Position numbers and translations under genes: made by a program. The notes below the pieces were generated by a model, which searched no databases, was not told the DNA's origin, and was given only the letters and a program-made list of their open reading frames with translations. A stretch of DNA of 64,000 nucleotides, taken from assembly GCF_029945965.1 (NCBI RefSeq), contig NZ_JAQSDO010000015.1, positions 124,001 through 188,000 on the forward strand, written 5' to 3'. Of this stretch, positions 7,575 to 16,886 are shown one piece after another. Position 1 is the first letter of the stretch, and every line of letters begins with the position of its first letter. This DNA is from Thermomonas sp. Its GTDB lineage: Bacteria; Pseudomonadota; Gammaproteobacteria; Xanthomonadales; Xanthomonadaceae.

Positions 7575-9656
7575 TCAGCTGAAGTCGTAATTCATGTCCG
7601 GGCCCGCCGGAGCCAGGAAGTCGCCCTGTACATAGTCGATTCCGGCCGAGAACAGCATGGTCATGCTGGAGGCATCCTGCACGTGCTCGGCAATGGTGCG
7701 GATGTTGCGCGAGGCGGCCTGGCTGGCCAGGTTGCGGATCTTCTGCTGGGACTCGGGGCTCTTGGCCAGTTCATCCATGAACTGCGGATCGAGTTTCATG
7801 AAAGTGGGTTCGAAATGTTGCAGCAGTTGCAGCGAATTCAGGCCTGCGCCGAACTTTTCCAATGCCGTGCGTGCACCGAAGCCGGCGACGGCACTGGCGA
7901 AATCCTGTGCTGCGCGCAGATTGGTGAAGACTTTTGCTTCGGCAATCGCCAGCACCAGTTGCTCGCCCGGAACACCGGCATCGGCCAGCGTGGTGGCGAT
8001 GAAGCCAGCCATGCTGTCGTCCTGCAAAGCTTCCTGCGACAGCGCCAGCAGCAGGTTGGTGCGCTTGCCTATGGCTTGGCGCTGGCTGATCAACTGCGCT
8101 GCGTGGGTCACCGCCCAGCGGTCGATTTCGCCAAGCAATGCATGTGCTTCGGCGATCGGTAGCCAGCGGTCGGATGCCACCGGCTCGCCGTCGGTACCCT
8201 GCATGCTCAGGAACACTTCGTACATTTCGCTGCCGTCGCCCTGCAGCGCGATCACCGGCTGGTAGTCGAGGCGGAAGCCGTCGTTGTCCAGCGCATCGCG
8301 GATGCGCGCGACCCAGGCTGCGATGCGTTCTTCCTCGGCGCGATCCACCGCGCCCGGATCGAACAACTCGAAGCGATTGCCGCCGACACCAATCGACGAC
8401 ACCACGCCCTGGCTGGCCTTGGCCAGCACCTGGCTGGTACTGGCGATTTTTTCGCCAATCTGCACGCCGCCAATGCTGACCGTGGCGTTGAGCGAACTGT
8501 CGTCAACTTCCAGTACATGGTCGGCGAACGCAGCGCATACCCGGCCGGCAAGCGCCTTGGTCGCGACATGGTCGCTGCTGCGTACCAACAAGGCCAGCTG
8601 GTGGTCGCCGAAGCGTGCGGTCATCGCGCCTTCGGCCACGCTGTCCAGGCGCTGTCCAAGCGCTGCGATCAGGTCGTCGGCGGCGTCCAGGCCAATCACG
8701 TCCAGCAGCTTGGCGTAGTGGTCGGGCTCGATCAGCAGCAAGCCATGCGCGGAGCCTTGCGATGCGGCCTCGGCCACTGCATCTTCCAGTGCCGCCAGGA
8801 AGGTCGAACGGTTGTACAGGCCAGTGGCCTGGTCACGCTGCTTGAGTTCCTTGACCTGGCGTGCCAGTTCCGGATCCTGTTCCTGTTCCTGGTGGCGGAA
8901 GATCACCTGCTGGCAGGCTTCGCCCTCGTAGGTCGCCGCGGTGAACTCCATGACCGCGGGGAAGCCATTGCCCTCGATGTCGCGTGCAGTCAACTCATAG
9001 CTTGGCGGCGGCGCTTCACCCTTGGACAGGCGCTTGAGCAATTGCTTGAACTCGTCGACATCCGCGCTGGCCACCAGGTCGAGCAGCGACATGCCTTCGA
9101 TCTCGTCGAAGGTCTCCAGGCCGAACATCTCCAGGTAGGCCTGGTTGGCGCGGATATGCATGCCTTCGTGGATGTAGGCGATCGGTTCGCGCGATGAATC
9201 AATCAGCGCATCGCAGCGGCGTTCGGTTTCGCGCTTCTGCGCTTCCAGATGACGCTGCGAGCGACGGGAGTCGAGGTCATCCCATTCGGTGCGCACGGTC
9301 TTGAGGAATTGTTGCGGGCGGCCACGCAGGGCCACGGCCTGCGCGCCCTGAGCTTGCACGCTGTCCAGGATCTCGTCGGTGATGCCGTCCAGCACGGCCA
9401 GCAGCGGTACGTCGCGGCCGCAACCCATCACGATCGCAGCCACTTCATTGAATGGCAGTTGGGTCGAGGCAAATTCGGCAAGTACCAGGTCGACCGTTTG
9501 CTGGCCCAGCATCTGCGCCAGTTCGTCCAGCGATTCCGGCCGCAGCGGGCGTACCGCAATGCCTGCGTTGCGCAGGCTACTGACGAGAGCCTCCGCCTCG
9601 TTGACTTGATCGTCGACGAGCATCAATCGAAGTGCGGTGTCCTTGCTGATCGCCAT
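7575..9656 (-). CDS. fimX: FimX-like regulator: REC-PAS-degenerate GGDEF-degenerate EAL
   Basis: 693 aa, close to Pseudomonas FimX (691). A receiver-like domain covers about 10-125 (LMLVDDQVNEAEAL), PAS about 145-260 (ALIDSSREPIAYI, ANQAYLEMFGLE), a diguanylate-cyclase fold about 290-425 and an EAL fold about 440-685. Both enzyme signatures are broken: the GGDEF position reads ARFGDHQLALL and the EAL position reads YEVFLSM. This predicts no cyclase or phosphodiesterase activity but c-di-GMP sensing, as in FimX, which acts with PilZ and PilB at the cell pole to drive type IV pili. This assignment rests on architecture and family knowledge. Confidence 0.82.
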   Translation of the reverse strand: MAISKDTALRLMLVDDQVNEAEALVSSLRNAGIAVRPLRPESLDELAQMLGQQTVDLVLAEFASTQLPFNEVAAIVMGCGRDVPLLAVLDGITDEILDSVQAQGAQAVALRGRPQQFLKTVRTEWDDLDSRRSQRHLEAQKRETERRCDALIDSSREPIAYIHEGMHIRANQAYLEMFGLETFDEIEGMSLLDLVASADVDEFKQLLKRLSKGEAPPPSYELTARDIEGNGFPAVMEFTAATYEGEACQQVIFRHQEQEQDPELARQVKELKQRDQATGLYNRSTFLAALEDAVAEAASQGSAHGLLLIEPDHYAKLLDVIGLDAADDLIAALGQRLDSVAEGAMTARFGDHQLALLVRSSDHVATKALAGRVCAAFADHVLEVDDSSLNATVSIGGVQIGEKIASTSQVLAKASQGVVSSIGVGGNRFELFDPGAVDRAEEERIAAWVARIRDALDNDGFRLDYQPVIALQGDGSEMYEVFLSMQGTDGEPVASDRWLPIAEAHALLGEIDRWAVTHAAQLISQRQAIGKRTNLLLALSQEALQDDSMAGFIATTLADAGVPGEQLVLAIAEAKVFTNLRAAQDFASAVAGFGARTALEKFGAGLNSLQLLQHFEPTFMKLDPQFMDELAKSPESQQKIRNLASQAASRNIRTIAEHVQDASSMTMLFSAGIDYVQGDFLAPAGPDMNYDFS

Positions 9657-9699
9657 GACGTTGAATTTTCTGCAATCCGTGCCTGAAGGGAAGGCTACA

Positions 9700-10758
9700 T
9701 CATCCGGCCGTGGTTGCGCTGCCCACAGCGGCTGTCAACGGGGTCTTTCCGGGTGCGCCAGCGACCTCGCGCACGAGCCGTGGCAGCAGGTAGCCGGGTA
9801 GTCGCGAGGCGAGTGCCGCATGCAGTGCCAGCGCCCGGGCGTCGTCGATCTCGAAGTGCGCGGCGCCGGTGACCCGGTCCAATTGGTGCAAGTAGTAGGG
9901 CAGAACACCGGCCTGGAAGCCGCGTTCGCACAGATCGGCGAGCGCATCGACCGAATCGTTGATCCCGCGCAGCAGCACGGCCTGGTTGAGCAGGGCGGCA
10001 CCTGCCGTGCGCAATGCGGCCAGGGCTGCATCGACCTGGGCATCGAATTCATTGGCGTGGTTGGCGTGCAGGACCACCGTGACCGGCCATGGCAGGCCGC
10101 GCAGCCACGCCAGCAGGCCAGCATCGACGCGTTCAGGCAGCACCACCGGCAGCCGGGTGTGGATCCGCAAGCGGCGGATGTGCGGGATCGCACGCAACGC
10201 GTCGGTCAGTTCGGCCAGCTTGTGGTCGGCCAGTGACAGCGGGTCGCCACCGGACAGGATCACCTCGTGCAACGACGGATCGCCGGCGATGACTGCGACC
10301 GCCTCGCGCCAGCCGGCCGCAGCCGCGGTGTCTTCGGCATACGGGTAGTGGCGGCGGAAGCAGTAACGGCAGTGCACCGCGCAGCTGCCGGTGGCAATGA
10401 GCAGGGCGCGGCCCTGGTATTTGTGGATGACCCCGCCACCCCGCCGGGCCTCGCTGTCGCCTACTGCATCCAATTCGAAGCCGGGGACGATGCGGTCTTC
10501 GTCGTCCAGCGGCAGCACCTGGCGCAGCAACGGGTCGTTCGGGTCGCCATGGCGCATGCGTTTGATGAAGCCGCGCGGCACCCGCAGCGGGAACTGGCTT
10601 GTTTCGGACAGATTGCCTGCCAGTGACTCCAGCCCGAGCAGCTCAAGCAGCTCATGTGGATCGCGCACGGCGTCGCGCCACGCCTGTCGCCAGTCGTGTG
10701 CGATGGCCACGGCGCGCGGGTGGACGGGCTGCAAGGTGGGTTGCCCAGCGGTTATCAT
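9700..10758 (-). CDS. epmB: EF-P beta-lysylation protein EpmB (radical SAM lysine 2,3-aminomutase type)
   Basis: 352 aa. The radical SAM cluster motif CAVHCRYCFRRHYPY has Cys126, Cys130 and Cys133. The region before it (FPLRVPRGFIKRM, DPNDPLLRQVLP) and the PLP-domain segment (ILSGGDPLSL, RLRIHTRLPVVLP, LLNQAVLLRGIND, GVLPYYLHQLDRV) match the YjeK family. It converts (S)-alpha-lysine to (R)-beta-lysine, which EpmA attaches to EF-P. It faces efp across an 89-bp shared promoter region, and efp has the matching Lys34. No epmA is in the window. Confidence 0.94.
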   Translation of the reverse strand: MITAGQPTLQPVHPRAVAIAHDWRQAWRDAVRDPHELLELLGLESLAGNLSETSQFPLRVPRGFIKRMRHGDPNDPLLRQVLPLDDEDRIVPGFELDAVGDSEARRGGGVIHKYQGRALLIATGSCAVHCRYCFRRHYPYAEDTAAAAGWREAVAVIAGDPSLHEVILSGGDPLSLADHKLAELTDALRAIPHIRRLRIHTRLPVVLPERVDAGLLAWLRGLPWPVTVVLHANHANEFDAQVDAALAALRTAGAALLNQAVLLRGINDSVDALADLCERGFQAGVLPYYLHQLDRVTGAAHFEIDDARALALHAALASRLPGYLLPRLVREVAGAPGKTPLTAAVGSATTAG

Positions 10759-10847
10759 GTGCGGCTGCGATCCAAGACCGTTCCGGTGCTGCCGGAACTC
10801 CGAACCACCTATTTTAGCCGCCCAGCGGGTGGCGCCGAGGAGTACCC

Positions 10848-11414
10848 ATGGCCAGCTTGGGCCTGAACGACGTCAAGAACGGGCAAAAGATCATTATCAA
10901 CAGTGAGCCCTGCGTCATCACTGACTGCGAATACGTCAAGCCCGGCAAGGGTCAGGCGTTCACCCGCATCAAGTACCGCTTCATCAAGAGCGGACGCGTG
11001 GTCGAGCTGACCATGAAGGCGACGGACTCTCTGGAAGTGGCTGACGTGGTCGACACCGACATGCAGTTCCTTTACGCCGATGGCGAGCACTGGCACTTCA
11101 TGAACCCGGAAAGCTTCGAGCAGGTGCAGTGCGACAAGGCTGGCATGGGCGGTGCCGAAAAGTGGCTGAAGGGCGAGGAAGAGTGCGTGGTAACGCTGTG
11201 GAATGGCGCGCCGATCATGGTGAACCCGCCGAATTTCGTCGAGCTGAAGATCACCGAAACCGACCCCGGCGTGCGTGGCGACACTTCCGGCGGCGGCGGC
11301 AAGCCGGCAGTACTGGAAACAGGCGCCGTGGTCCGCGTACCGCTGTTCGTCGGCCAGGAAGAAACCATCAAGGTCGACACCCGCAGCGGCGAATACGTGT
11401 CACGGGTGAAGTAA
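10848..11414 (+). CDS. efp: Translation elongation factor P
   Basis: 188 aa. A KOW/S1-like factor that relieves ribosome stalling at polyproline. The tip loop reads VKPGKGQAF with Lys34, the lysine-modified type (not the Arg32 type modified by EarP), consistent with epmB next door. Other signatures: [27 protein letters not shown]-like segments, and C-terminal GVRGDT and [14 protein letters not shown] 10848 has GAGGAG at 10837-10842. A TATTTT at 10810-10815 is a candidate -10. mtaD starts 4 bp after the stop. Confidence 0.97.
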   Translation: MASLGLNDVKNGQKIIINSEPCVITDCEYVKPGKGQAFTRIKYRFIKSGRVVELTMKATDSLEVADVVDTDMQFLYADGEHWHFMNPESFEQVQCDKAGMGGAEKWLKGEEECVVTLWNGAPIMVNPPNFVELKITETDPGVRGDTSGGGGKPAVLETGAVVRVPLFVGQEETIKVDTRSGEYVSRVK

Positions 11415-11418
11415 GCCG

Positions 11419-12759
11419 ATGACTGAAGCCGACCGGCAAGCCTGCGACGTTCTCATCGAAGCCGGCTGGGTCGTGCCGGTGATTCCGCACGGCGTGGCCC
11501 TCGAGGATCACGCCGTTGCCATTTCAGGCAAGCGGATCCTCGCCGTATTGCCCACTGCCGAGGCGCGCGCGCGTTTTGCGCCGGCCGAAACGGTGTCGCG
11601 CCCGGATGCGGCGTTGATCCCCGGCCTGGTCAATGCACATGCACACAACCCGATGACCCTGCTGCGCGGGATTGCCGACGACCTGCCGCTCAAGGTCTGG
11701 CTGCAGCAGCACATCTGGCCGGTCGAAGCGGCCGTGATCGGTCCGGATTTCGTCGCCGACGGCGTGACCCTTGCGATTGCCGAGATGCTGCGTGGTGGCA
11801 CCACCTGCTGCAACGAGAATTACTTTTTCCCCGACGTGCAGGCCGCGACCTACAAGCGCCACGGCTTCCGCGCGCGGGTTGGGCTGCCGGTGATCGACTT
11901 TCCGACTGCCTGGGCGCGCAGCGACGACGAATATTTTGACCGTGCCGGCGACGTACATGACAGTTGGCGCGATGATGCGCTGATCACGACTGCATTCGCG
12001 CCGCATGCGCCATACACCGTCAGCGACGCCAATTTCGAACGCGTGCGGATGCTGGCCGACCAGCTCGACGTGCCAGTGCACCTGCACCTGCACGAGACCG
12101 CGCAGGAAGTGCAGCAGTCCGTCGACGAACACGGCCAGCGGCCGATCGCGCGACTGGACCGGCTGGGACTCTTCAATGATCGCCTGATCGCGGTGCACAT
12201 GACCCAACTCACCGAGGGCGAAATCCACCTGTGCGCCGAACGCGGCGTCAGCGTGGTGCATTGCCCGGAATCCAACCTCAAGCTGGCTTCGGGTTTCTGC
12301 CTGGTGTGCGCCTTGCAAGGCGCTGGCGTGACGATCGCGATCGGCACCGACGGGGCCGCCAGCAACAACGACCTGGACATGTTCGGCGAAACCCGCACTG
12401 CGGCAATCCTGGCCAAAGCCGTGGCCAACGATGCTGCCGGGTTCAGTGCGCATGAAGCCCTGCGCGCCGCAACCCTGGGCAGCGCCAAGGCGATGGGACT
12501 GGATGAGCAGATCGGCAGCATCGAACCAGGCAAGCAGGCCGACCTTGTCTGCGTGGACCTGTCAGCACTGGAAACCCAGCCGCTGCACAACGTAGTGTCG
12601 CAACTGATTTACGCGACTGGCCGCCACCAGGTCAGCGATGTCTGGATCGCAGGCGCGGCGAAATTGCGCCAGCGCGTGCTGGTCGACATCGACCTGGATG
12701 GCGTGCTCGCCAACGCACGCCAGTGGCGCCAGCGGATCGCGATGGTGCGGACAGCATGA
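11419..12759 (+). CDS. mtaD: TRZ/ATZ-family amidohydrolase, 5'-methylthioadenosine/S-adenosylhomocysteine deaminase
   Basis: 446 aa of the cytosolic metal-dependent amidohydrolase superfamily. Metal-site motifs: VNAHAHNP (His74, His76), [21 protein letters not shown] and GTDGAASNN. The family deaminates MTA or SAH to inosyl products in purine and methionine salvage. It sits between efp and ubiG; its stop overlaps the ubiG start as ATGA. The order mtaD-ubiG-phosphatase is known from Pseudomonas. Exact substrate preference (MTA, SAH or guanine-like) cannot be read from the sequence. Confidence 0.85.
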   Translation: MTEADRQACDVLIEAGWVVPVIPHGVALEDHAVAISGKRILAVLPTAEARARFAPAETVSRPDAALIPGLVNAHAHNPMTLLRGIADDLPLKVWLQQHIWPVEAAVIGPDFVADGVTLAIAEMLRGGTTCCNENYFFPDVQAATYKRHGFRARVGLPVIDFPTAWARSDDEYFDRAGDVHDSWRDDALITTAFAPHAPYTVSDANFERVRMLADQLDVPVHLHLHETAQEVQQSVDEHGQRPIARLDRLGLFNDRLIAVHMTQLTEGEIHLCAERGVSVVHCPESNLKLASGFCLVCALQGAGVTIAIGTDGAASNNDLDMFGETRTAAILAKAVANDAAGFSAHEALRAATLGSAKAMGLDEQIGSIEPGKQADLVCVDLSALETQPLHNVVSQLIYATGRHQVSDVWIAGAAKLRQRVLVDIDLDGVLANARQWRQRIAMVRTA

Positions 12760-13463
12760 ACACATCAAGCAGCAACTTCAGCCAAAGTGAACTCGACAAG
12801 TTCGATGAGCTTGCCCAACGTTGGTGGGATCCAGCCGGCCCGCAAAAAGCCCTGCATGCCCTGAACCCCGCGCGGCTCGGCTATGTGGCGCAGCGCACGT
12901 CACTGGCCGATGCCGCGGTGCTGGATGTCGGCTGCGGCGCAGGACTGCTCAGCGAGGCGATGGCGCAAGCCGGTGCCTGCGTGACTGCGATCGATCTCGC
13001 GCCGAACCTGCTCAAGGTCGCGCGCCTGCATGGACTCGAAACCGGGATCAAGGTCGACTACCGCGAAACTTCGGTGGAAGCATTGGCAGACGCGTCGCCT
13101 GCGTCATTCGATGCCGTCACCTGCATGGAAATGCTCGAGCACGTGCCGGACCCGGCATCGATCATCGAGGCCTGTGCGCGCCTGTTGAAGCCGGGTGGAC
13201 GCTTGTTCGTGTCAACCCTCAACCGCACGCCGGCGGCATTCGCATTGGCTATTGTTGGTGCCGAATACATCGCTCGCGTGCTGCCGAAGGGCACCCATCA
13301 ATATCGCGATTTCATCAAGCCGTCTGAACTCGCTGCATGGCTGCGCACGGCTGGCCTGGTACTGGAAGACGTCAGCGGCCTGATGTACGAACCCTGGCGC
13401 AACAGCGCGCGGGTCGTGTCACGCACCGATATCAATTACCTCGCCTGCGCCCGCAAGCCCTGA
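12756..13463 (+). CDS. ubiG: Ubiquinone biosynthesis O-methyltransferase UbiG
   Basis: 235 aa from ATG 12756, which overlaps the mtaD stop by 4 bp. A class I SAM-dependent methyltransferase: [25 protein letters not shown] is the UbiG signature start, [13 protein letters not shown] (about 55-67) binds SAM, and [13 protein letters not shown] and [11 protein letters not shown] follow. It performs both O-methylations of ubiquinone biosynthesis. The phosphatase gene starts within its TGA. Confidence 0.95.
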   Translation: MNTSSSNFSQSELDKFDELAQRWWDPAGPQKALHALNPARLGYVAQRTSLADAAVLDVGCGAGLLSEAMAQAGACVTAIDLAPNLLKVARLHGLETGIKVDYRETSVEALADASPASFDAVTCMEMLEHVPDPASIIEACARLLKPGGRLFVSTLNRTPAAFALAIVGAEYIARVLPKGTHQYRDFIKPSELAAWLRTAGLVLEDVSGLMYEPWRNSARVVSRTDINYLACARKP

Positions 13464-14176
13464 TGATCACTACAGCCGATGTGGCAGCAAGCACCGGCGT
13501 GGACACCCGGAGTTTTCCGCGGCTGGTGCTGTTTGATCTCGACGGTACCTTGCTGGACAGCGCGCCGGACATGCTGGCCACGGTCAATCGCATGCGCGAC
13601 GCGCGCGGGCAGCGGCCGATGTTACTGGCAGAGCTGCGCCCGCATGTGTCGCGAGGCTCGCGGGCGATGAGTGCGGCGGCGTTCCCGGAACTGGGCGGCG
13701 AGGTGTCGCCGGAAATGATCCGCGAATTCCTGGACACCTACGAAACCGAGCTTGGCCGCAGTAGCGTGTTGTTTGACGGCGTGGCGGAATTGCTGGAAGC
13801 GATCGAGGCAGACGGCGCGCGCTGGGGCATCATCACCAACAAGCCGGAATACCTGGCGAAACAAGTGATGCCGCAACTTGGCTGGGAATCGCGCTGCGCG
13901 ATCCTGCTTGGTGGCGACAGCCTGCCGCAGCGCAAGCCACATCCATTGCCGCTGCTGCACGCGGCAGAGGTGCTTGGCACGACCATCGACGACTGCGTGT
14001 ATGTCGGCGACGACCAGCGCGACATCCATGCGGCACGCGCGGCAGGGATGCGCTCGGTGGTCGCGCTGTGGGGATATCGTGGCGACGACGAGCAGCCACA
14101 GGACTGGGGCGGGGATGCCATGGCAGCAAGCGTGCATGAGATCCGTAATGCAGGGTTCTGGCAGACATTGCGATGA
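13463..14176 (+). CDS. mupP: HAD phosphatase, MupP/Gph type
   Basis: 237 aa; the start ATG 13463 shares its A with the ubiG stop. HAD motifs: LFDLDGTLLDSAPD (Asp25, Asp27), IITNKP, RKPHPLPL with the Lys, and YVGDDQRDI. It resembles phosphoglycolate phosphatase (Gph). In Pseudomonas the gene next to ubiG is MupP, the N-acetylmuramate-6-phosphate phosphatase of the cell-wall recycling bypass, so context favours MupP. This is an inference from gene order. It overlaps the next gene by ATGA. Confidence 0.78.
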   Translation: MITTADVAASTGVDTRSFPRLVLFDLDGTLLDSAPDMLATVNRMRDARGQRPMLLAELRPHVSRGSRAMSAAAFPELGGEVSPEMIREFLDTYETELGRSSVLFDGVAELLEAIEADGARWGIITNKPEYLAKQVMPQLGWESRCAILLGGDSLPQRKPHPLPLLHAAEVLGTTIDDCVYVGDDQRDIHAARAAGMRSVVALWGYRGDDEQPQDWGGDAMAASVHEIRNAGFWQTLR

Positions 14177-14859
14177 GCGACCGCGAGGCATTGCAGGGTT
14201 TTACCGACAAATGGCTGGCGCAATGGCCGGAATGGGCCGTGGCCGAAGTCTTCGTGCCGCCCGAACGGCGCGAGCTGGCGCGGGCCTGGTTTTGCCTGCG
14301 CGATGAGCTGGCCGAAGCCGCTTGGGGCGGTGACGATCCGCGCCCGGGTGAGGCGAAGCTGGGCTGGTGGGCGGAGGAACTCGATGGCTGGTCGCGCGGC
14401 GCGCGTCGACATCCGTTGGGGCTCGCCTTGCAGCCGATGCCGGCGCCATGGACCAACCTTGCCGCCTGCCTGCCGGCCCTTCGCGCCAGCCGTGAGCGGC
14501 CCCGTGATCTGGATGCTGCCTTGTTCGCGCTGGAGCCCTATGCCGAAGCACTGGCGGGCGTGGCCCAGGGATTGTTTGATGCGCAGATGCCGGCGCCTTC
14601 ACGCAGCGTGGTGATTTCCCTGCTGGCCGAACGCCTGCTGCGCAATCCTGACCACGCGACGCCACTGGGCGACCTGGATGCCCGCGGTTGGGCTAACAAA
14701 CTGCTGCGGCAATGGCCGCCACCTGGCCAGGGTAGCTGTCCGGGACGCATCCATGCCGCGCTGGTGCGTGGTCGCCTGCAGCGCTTCGCTGCGGGCAAGC
14801 CGCCGGTATTGCCGCGCCTGTCGGCACTGGCCAGGGCGTGGCGCGCGGCACGCAAGTAA
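14173..14859 (+). CDS. Squalene/phytoene synthase-like protein (distant)
   Basis: 228 aa, last gene of the efp-mtaD-ubiG-mupP run, starting in an ATGA overlap. The segment ELARAWFCLRDELAEAAWGG, then GEAKLGWWAEELDGWSRG and ARRHPLGLAL, resembles the N-terminal part of the squalene/phytoene synthase and NDUFAF6-like superfamily. Clear Asp-rich DxxxD motifs are missing, so prenyl-transfer activity is doubtful. No signal peptide or membrane segment. Function unknown; translational coupling points to a conserved operon role. Confidence 0.6.
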   Translation: MSDREALQGFTDKWLAQWPEWAVAEVFVPPERRELARAWFCLRDELAEAAWGGDDPRPGEAKLGWWAEELDGWSRGARRHPLGLALQPMPAPWTNLAACLPALRASRERPRDLDAALFALEPYAEALAGVAQGLFDAQMPAPSRSVVISLLAERLLRNPDHATPLGDLDARGWANKLLRQWPPPGQGSCPGRIHAALVRGRLQRFAAGKPPVLPRLSALARAWRAARK

Positions 14860-14921
14860 TGCTCAGTAGGTAGGCTTGCGAACGGAACGCCGCGTTGCGC
14901 GGACGTTGGGATGCGCCTCGG

Positions 14922-14927
14922 TACAAT
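14922..14927 (+). promoter_or_regulatory. Candidate -10 box for folE2, suggesting a leaderless mRNA
   Basis: TACAAT lies 6 nt before the folE2 ATG at 14934, so the transcript would start at or next to the A of the start codon. No convincing -35 hexamer and no ribosome binding site are visible. Confidence 0.4.
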
Positions 14928-14933
14928 GCGCCG

Positions 14934-15893
14934 ATGACAGATTCCGTTTCCTCGTCCGCCGTCCCGGCGCACTCGCACCCGAATCCTGATCCAGCATTGC
15001 CTGATGTCGCCGCCGATCAGCCTGCACTGGCGCGTGCGCTGGATTGGGTCGGCATGGAGGGCATCTGCCTGCCCATCCGCCTACCGGACTCAGCCGGGCA
15101 GGCGATGCAGGTACCAGCGCGGGTCGATGTCGCGGTCGACCTGCAGGACTCGTCGGCACGTGGGATCCACATGTCGCGCCTGTACATGCTGCTGCAGGAG
15201 TCCCTGGCGGGCGAAGCGTTGAGTGCGCCGGGCCTGCGCCACCTGCTGGATGCCTGCATTGCCTCGCAGCAAGGCCTGTCCAGCGCCGCACGGCTCACCC
15301 TGCGCTATGACCACCTGTTGCTTCGCAAGGCACTTTCCAGCAACAACGCGGGCTGGAAGCGGTATCCGGTCACGGTCGAAGCGACCCTATGCGACGGGCA
15401 CCTGCAATTGGCGGTGGACTTCAGCATCGAATATTCCAGCACCTGCCCGGCTTCCGCGGCGCTGTCGCGTGAATTGAACGCGCGCCGCTTCAGCGAGGAC
15501 TTCGCCGGCACGCATGCATTGTCGAATGCGGCGGTCAGCGACTGGCTCACTTCCGAACGCGGCATGGCTGCAACCCCGCATGCGCAGCGTAGTCGCGCCG
15601 AGGTTCACGTCGAGTTGAAACCTTCTTTCCACGAACTGCCGTTGCAGTCGCTGGTGGATGCTGTGGAAGCTGTTATCGCCACGCCGGTGCAGACCGCGGT
15701 CAAGCGCGAGGACGAGATGGCATTCGCCGCGCTCAATGCCGCCAACCTGATGTTTTGCGAAGACGCCGCACGCCGGATCGCACATGCCATGTCTGGTGAC
15801 GCGCGGGTCAGCGCCTGGACAATCCGGGTGGCGCATCACGAGAGCCTGCATCCGCATGATGCGGTGGCCTCGGTGGGCGGGAAAAACGTCTAG
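14934..15893 (+). CDS. folE2: GTP cyclohydrolase FolE2 (type IB)
   Basis: 319 aa from ATG 14934; upstream in-frame TTG 14895 is less likely. It converts GTP to 7,8-dihydroneopterin triphosphate for folate (and queuosine) synthesis, using metals other than zinc. Family segments: IRLPDSAGQAMQVPARVDVAVDLQDSSARGIHMSRLY, QGLSSAARLTLRYDHLLLRKAL, YPVTVEATLC, STCPASAALSRELNA (active-site Cys), TPHAQRSRAEVHVEL, VKREDEMAFAALNAANLMFCEDAARR. FolE2 often backs up or replaces zinc-dependent FolE. No Zur-type box was recognised upstream. The position is convergent with the M23 gene, with hairpins at 15902-15952 between them. Confidence 0.93.
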   Translation: MTDSVSSSAVPAHSHPNPDPALPDVAADQPALARALDWVGMEGICLPIRLPDSAGQAMQVPARVDVAVDLQDSSARGIHMSRLYMLLQESLAGEALSAPGLRHLLDACIASQQGLSSAARLTLRYDHLLLRKALSSNNAGWKRYPVTVEATLCDGHLQLAVDFSIEYSSTCPASAALSRELNARRFSEDFAGTHALSNAAVSDWLTSERGMAATPHAQRSRAEVHVELKPSFHELPLQSLVDAVEAVIATPVQTAVKREDEMAFAALNAANLMFCEDAARRIAHAMSGDARVSAWTIRVAHHESLHPHDAVASVGGKNV

Positions 15894-15998
15894 AGGCTTT
15901 TCGACGGCGAGACCGTCGGGTGCTCGCGAAGCGGCATTTCGAGCCGCGGAGCGAACACGCGGCGGTAGGCGCCATCGGCACTTGGTCAGATAGCCCAG

Positions 15999-16886
15999 TT
16001 ACGGCGATTGGCTGCGCTCAAGCACCAGCAGCGGATCAATACGGGTCTCGAACCACGACATGCCCCAGTGCAGGTGCGGCCCGGTAACGCGTCCGGTGGC
16101 GCCCACCGCCGCAATCACGTCGCCCTGTTTGACGCTGTCGCCGACTTTCACGTCGATCCTGGACAGATGCAGGAAATTGCTGCTGATGCCGTGGCCGTGG
16201 TCCAGCACCACGGTGCCGCCGGTGAGGTAGAGGCCGGGGTCGGCGAAGGTGATCACGCCATCGGCGGGCGCCTTCACCGGCGTGCCGGTGGTGACCGCGA
16301 TATCCATGCCTGAGTGCGGGGATTTCGGCGTGCCGTTGTACACGCGCTGGTTGCCGAAGCGACCGCTGATCCGTCCCTGCACGGGCCAGATGAAGACCTG
16401 CGCGAAGCCAGTGCGGTCGTCGTCGCGGGTGCGGGCGGCCGACACGCGTGCCTGTTCGCTTGCGATGCGCTCGGCGATGGCTTTGGACGGATTCACCGTG
16501 GCCGGTGGCACGCCATTGATGTTCTCGATCGGCCAGTCACGCGAAGTCACGGCAATCGAGATGATTTTCGCCGGCGCATTCGGCGCCTGCACACTGACCT
16601 GCAGCGGCCCTTGTTCATCGCGGCCCACGCCGAACACCACGCTGCCATACGGCGTGACCAGCAGGCTGCGGTCGGCAAAGCGCACTACGCTGCCAGTTGG
16701 CACCTTGCCGATCACCATTGCCCCTTGCGACACCGACGTCGGGAACACAATGCCGAGCACGTCGGCGGCATCACGCAGTGTGGTCGGCGGTGGTAGCGCC
16801 GTCTCCGTGCGTTGTTGCGCGGGTAAGGGCGAGGCCAGGGTCAGCGCCAAGCCAAGCAGGAACATGCTGGCGAGTGAACCCCTCAT
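15999..16886 (-). CDS. M23 (LytM) family peptidase, exported
   Basis: 295 aa from ATG 16886, overlapping the pyrC stop by ATGA; a longer frame exists but lacks a signal. Signal peptide [24 protein letters not shown], cleavage about residue 23. The N-terminal domain (about 50-140) is beta-rich; the LytM domain covers about 175-290. Zinc motifs are intact: HSGMDIA and HGISSNFLHLS, then GPHLHWGMSW (HxH). It is probably an active peptidoglycan endopeptidase in the periplasm. It is the third gene of the yidD-pyrC-M23 run. Confidence 0.9.
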   Translation of the reverse strand: MRGSLASMFLLGLALTLASPLPAQQRTETALPPPTTLRDAADVLGIVFPTSVSQGAMVIGKVPTGSVVRFADRSLLVTPYGSVVFGVGRDEQGPLQVSVQAPNAPAKIISIAVTSRDWPIENINGVPPATVNPSKAIAERIASEQARVSAARTRDDDRTGFAQVFIWPVQGRISGRFGNQRVYNGTPKSPHSGMDIAVTTGTPVKAPADGVITFADPGLYLTGGTVVLDHGHGISSNFLHLSRIDVKVGDSVKQGDVIAAVGATGRVTGPHLHWGMSWFETRIDPLLVLERSQSP

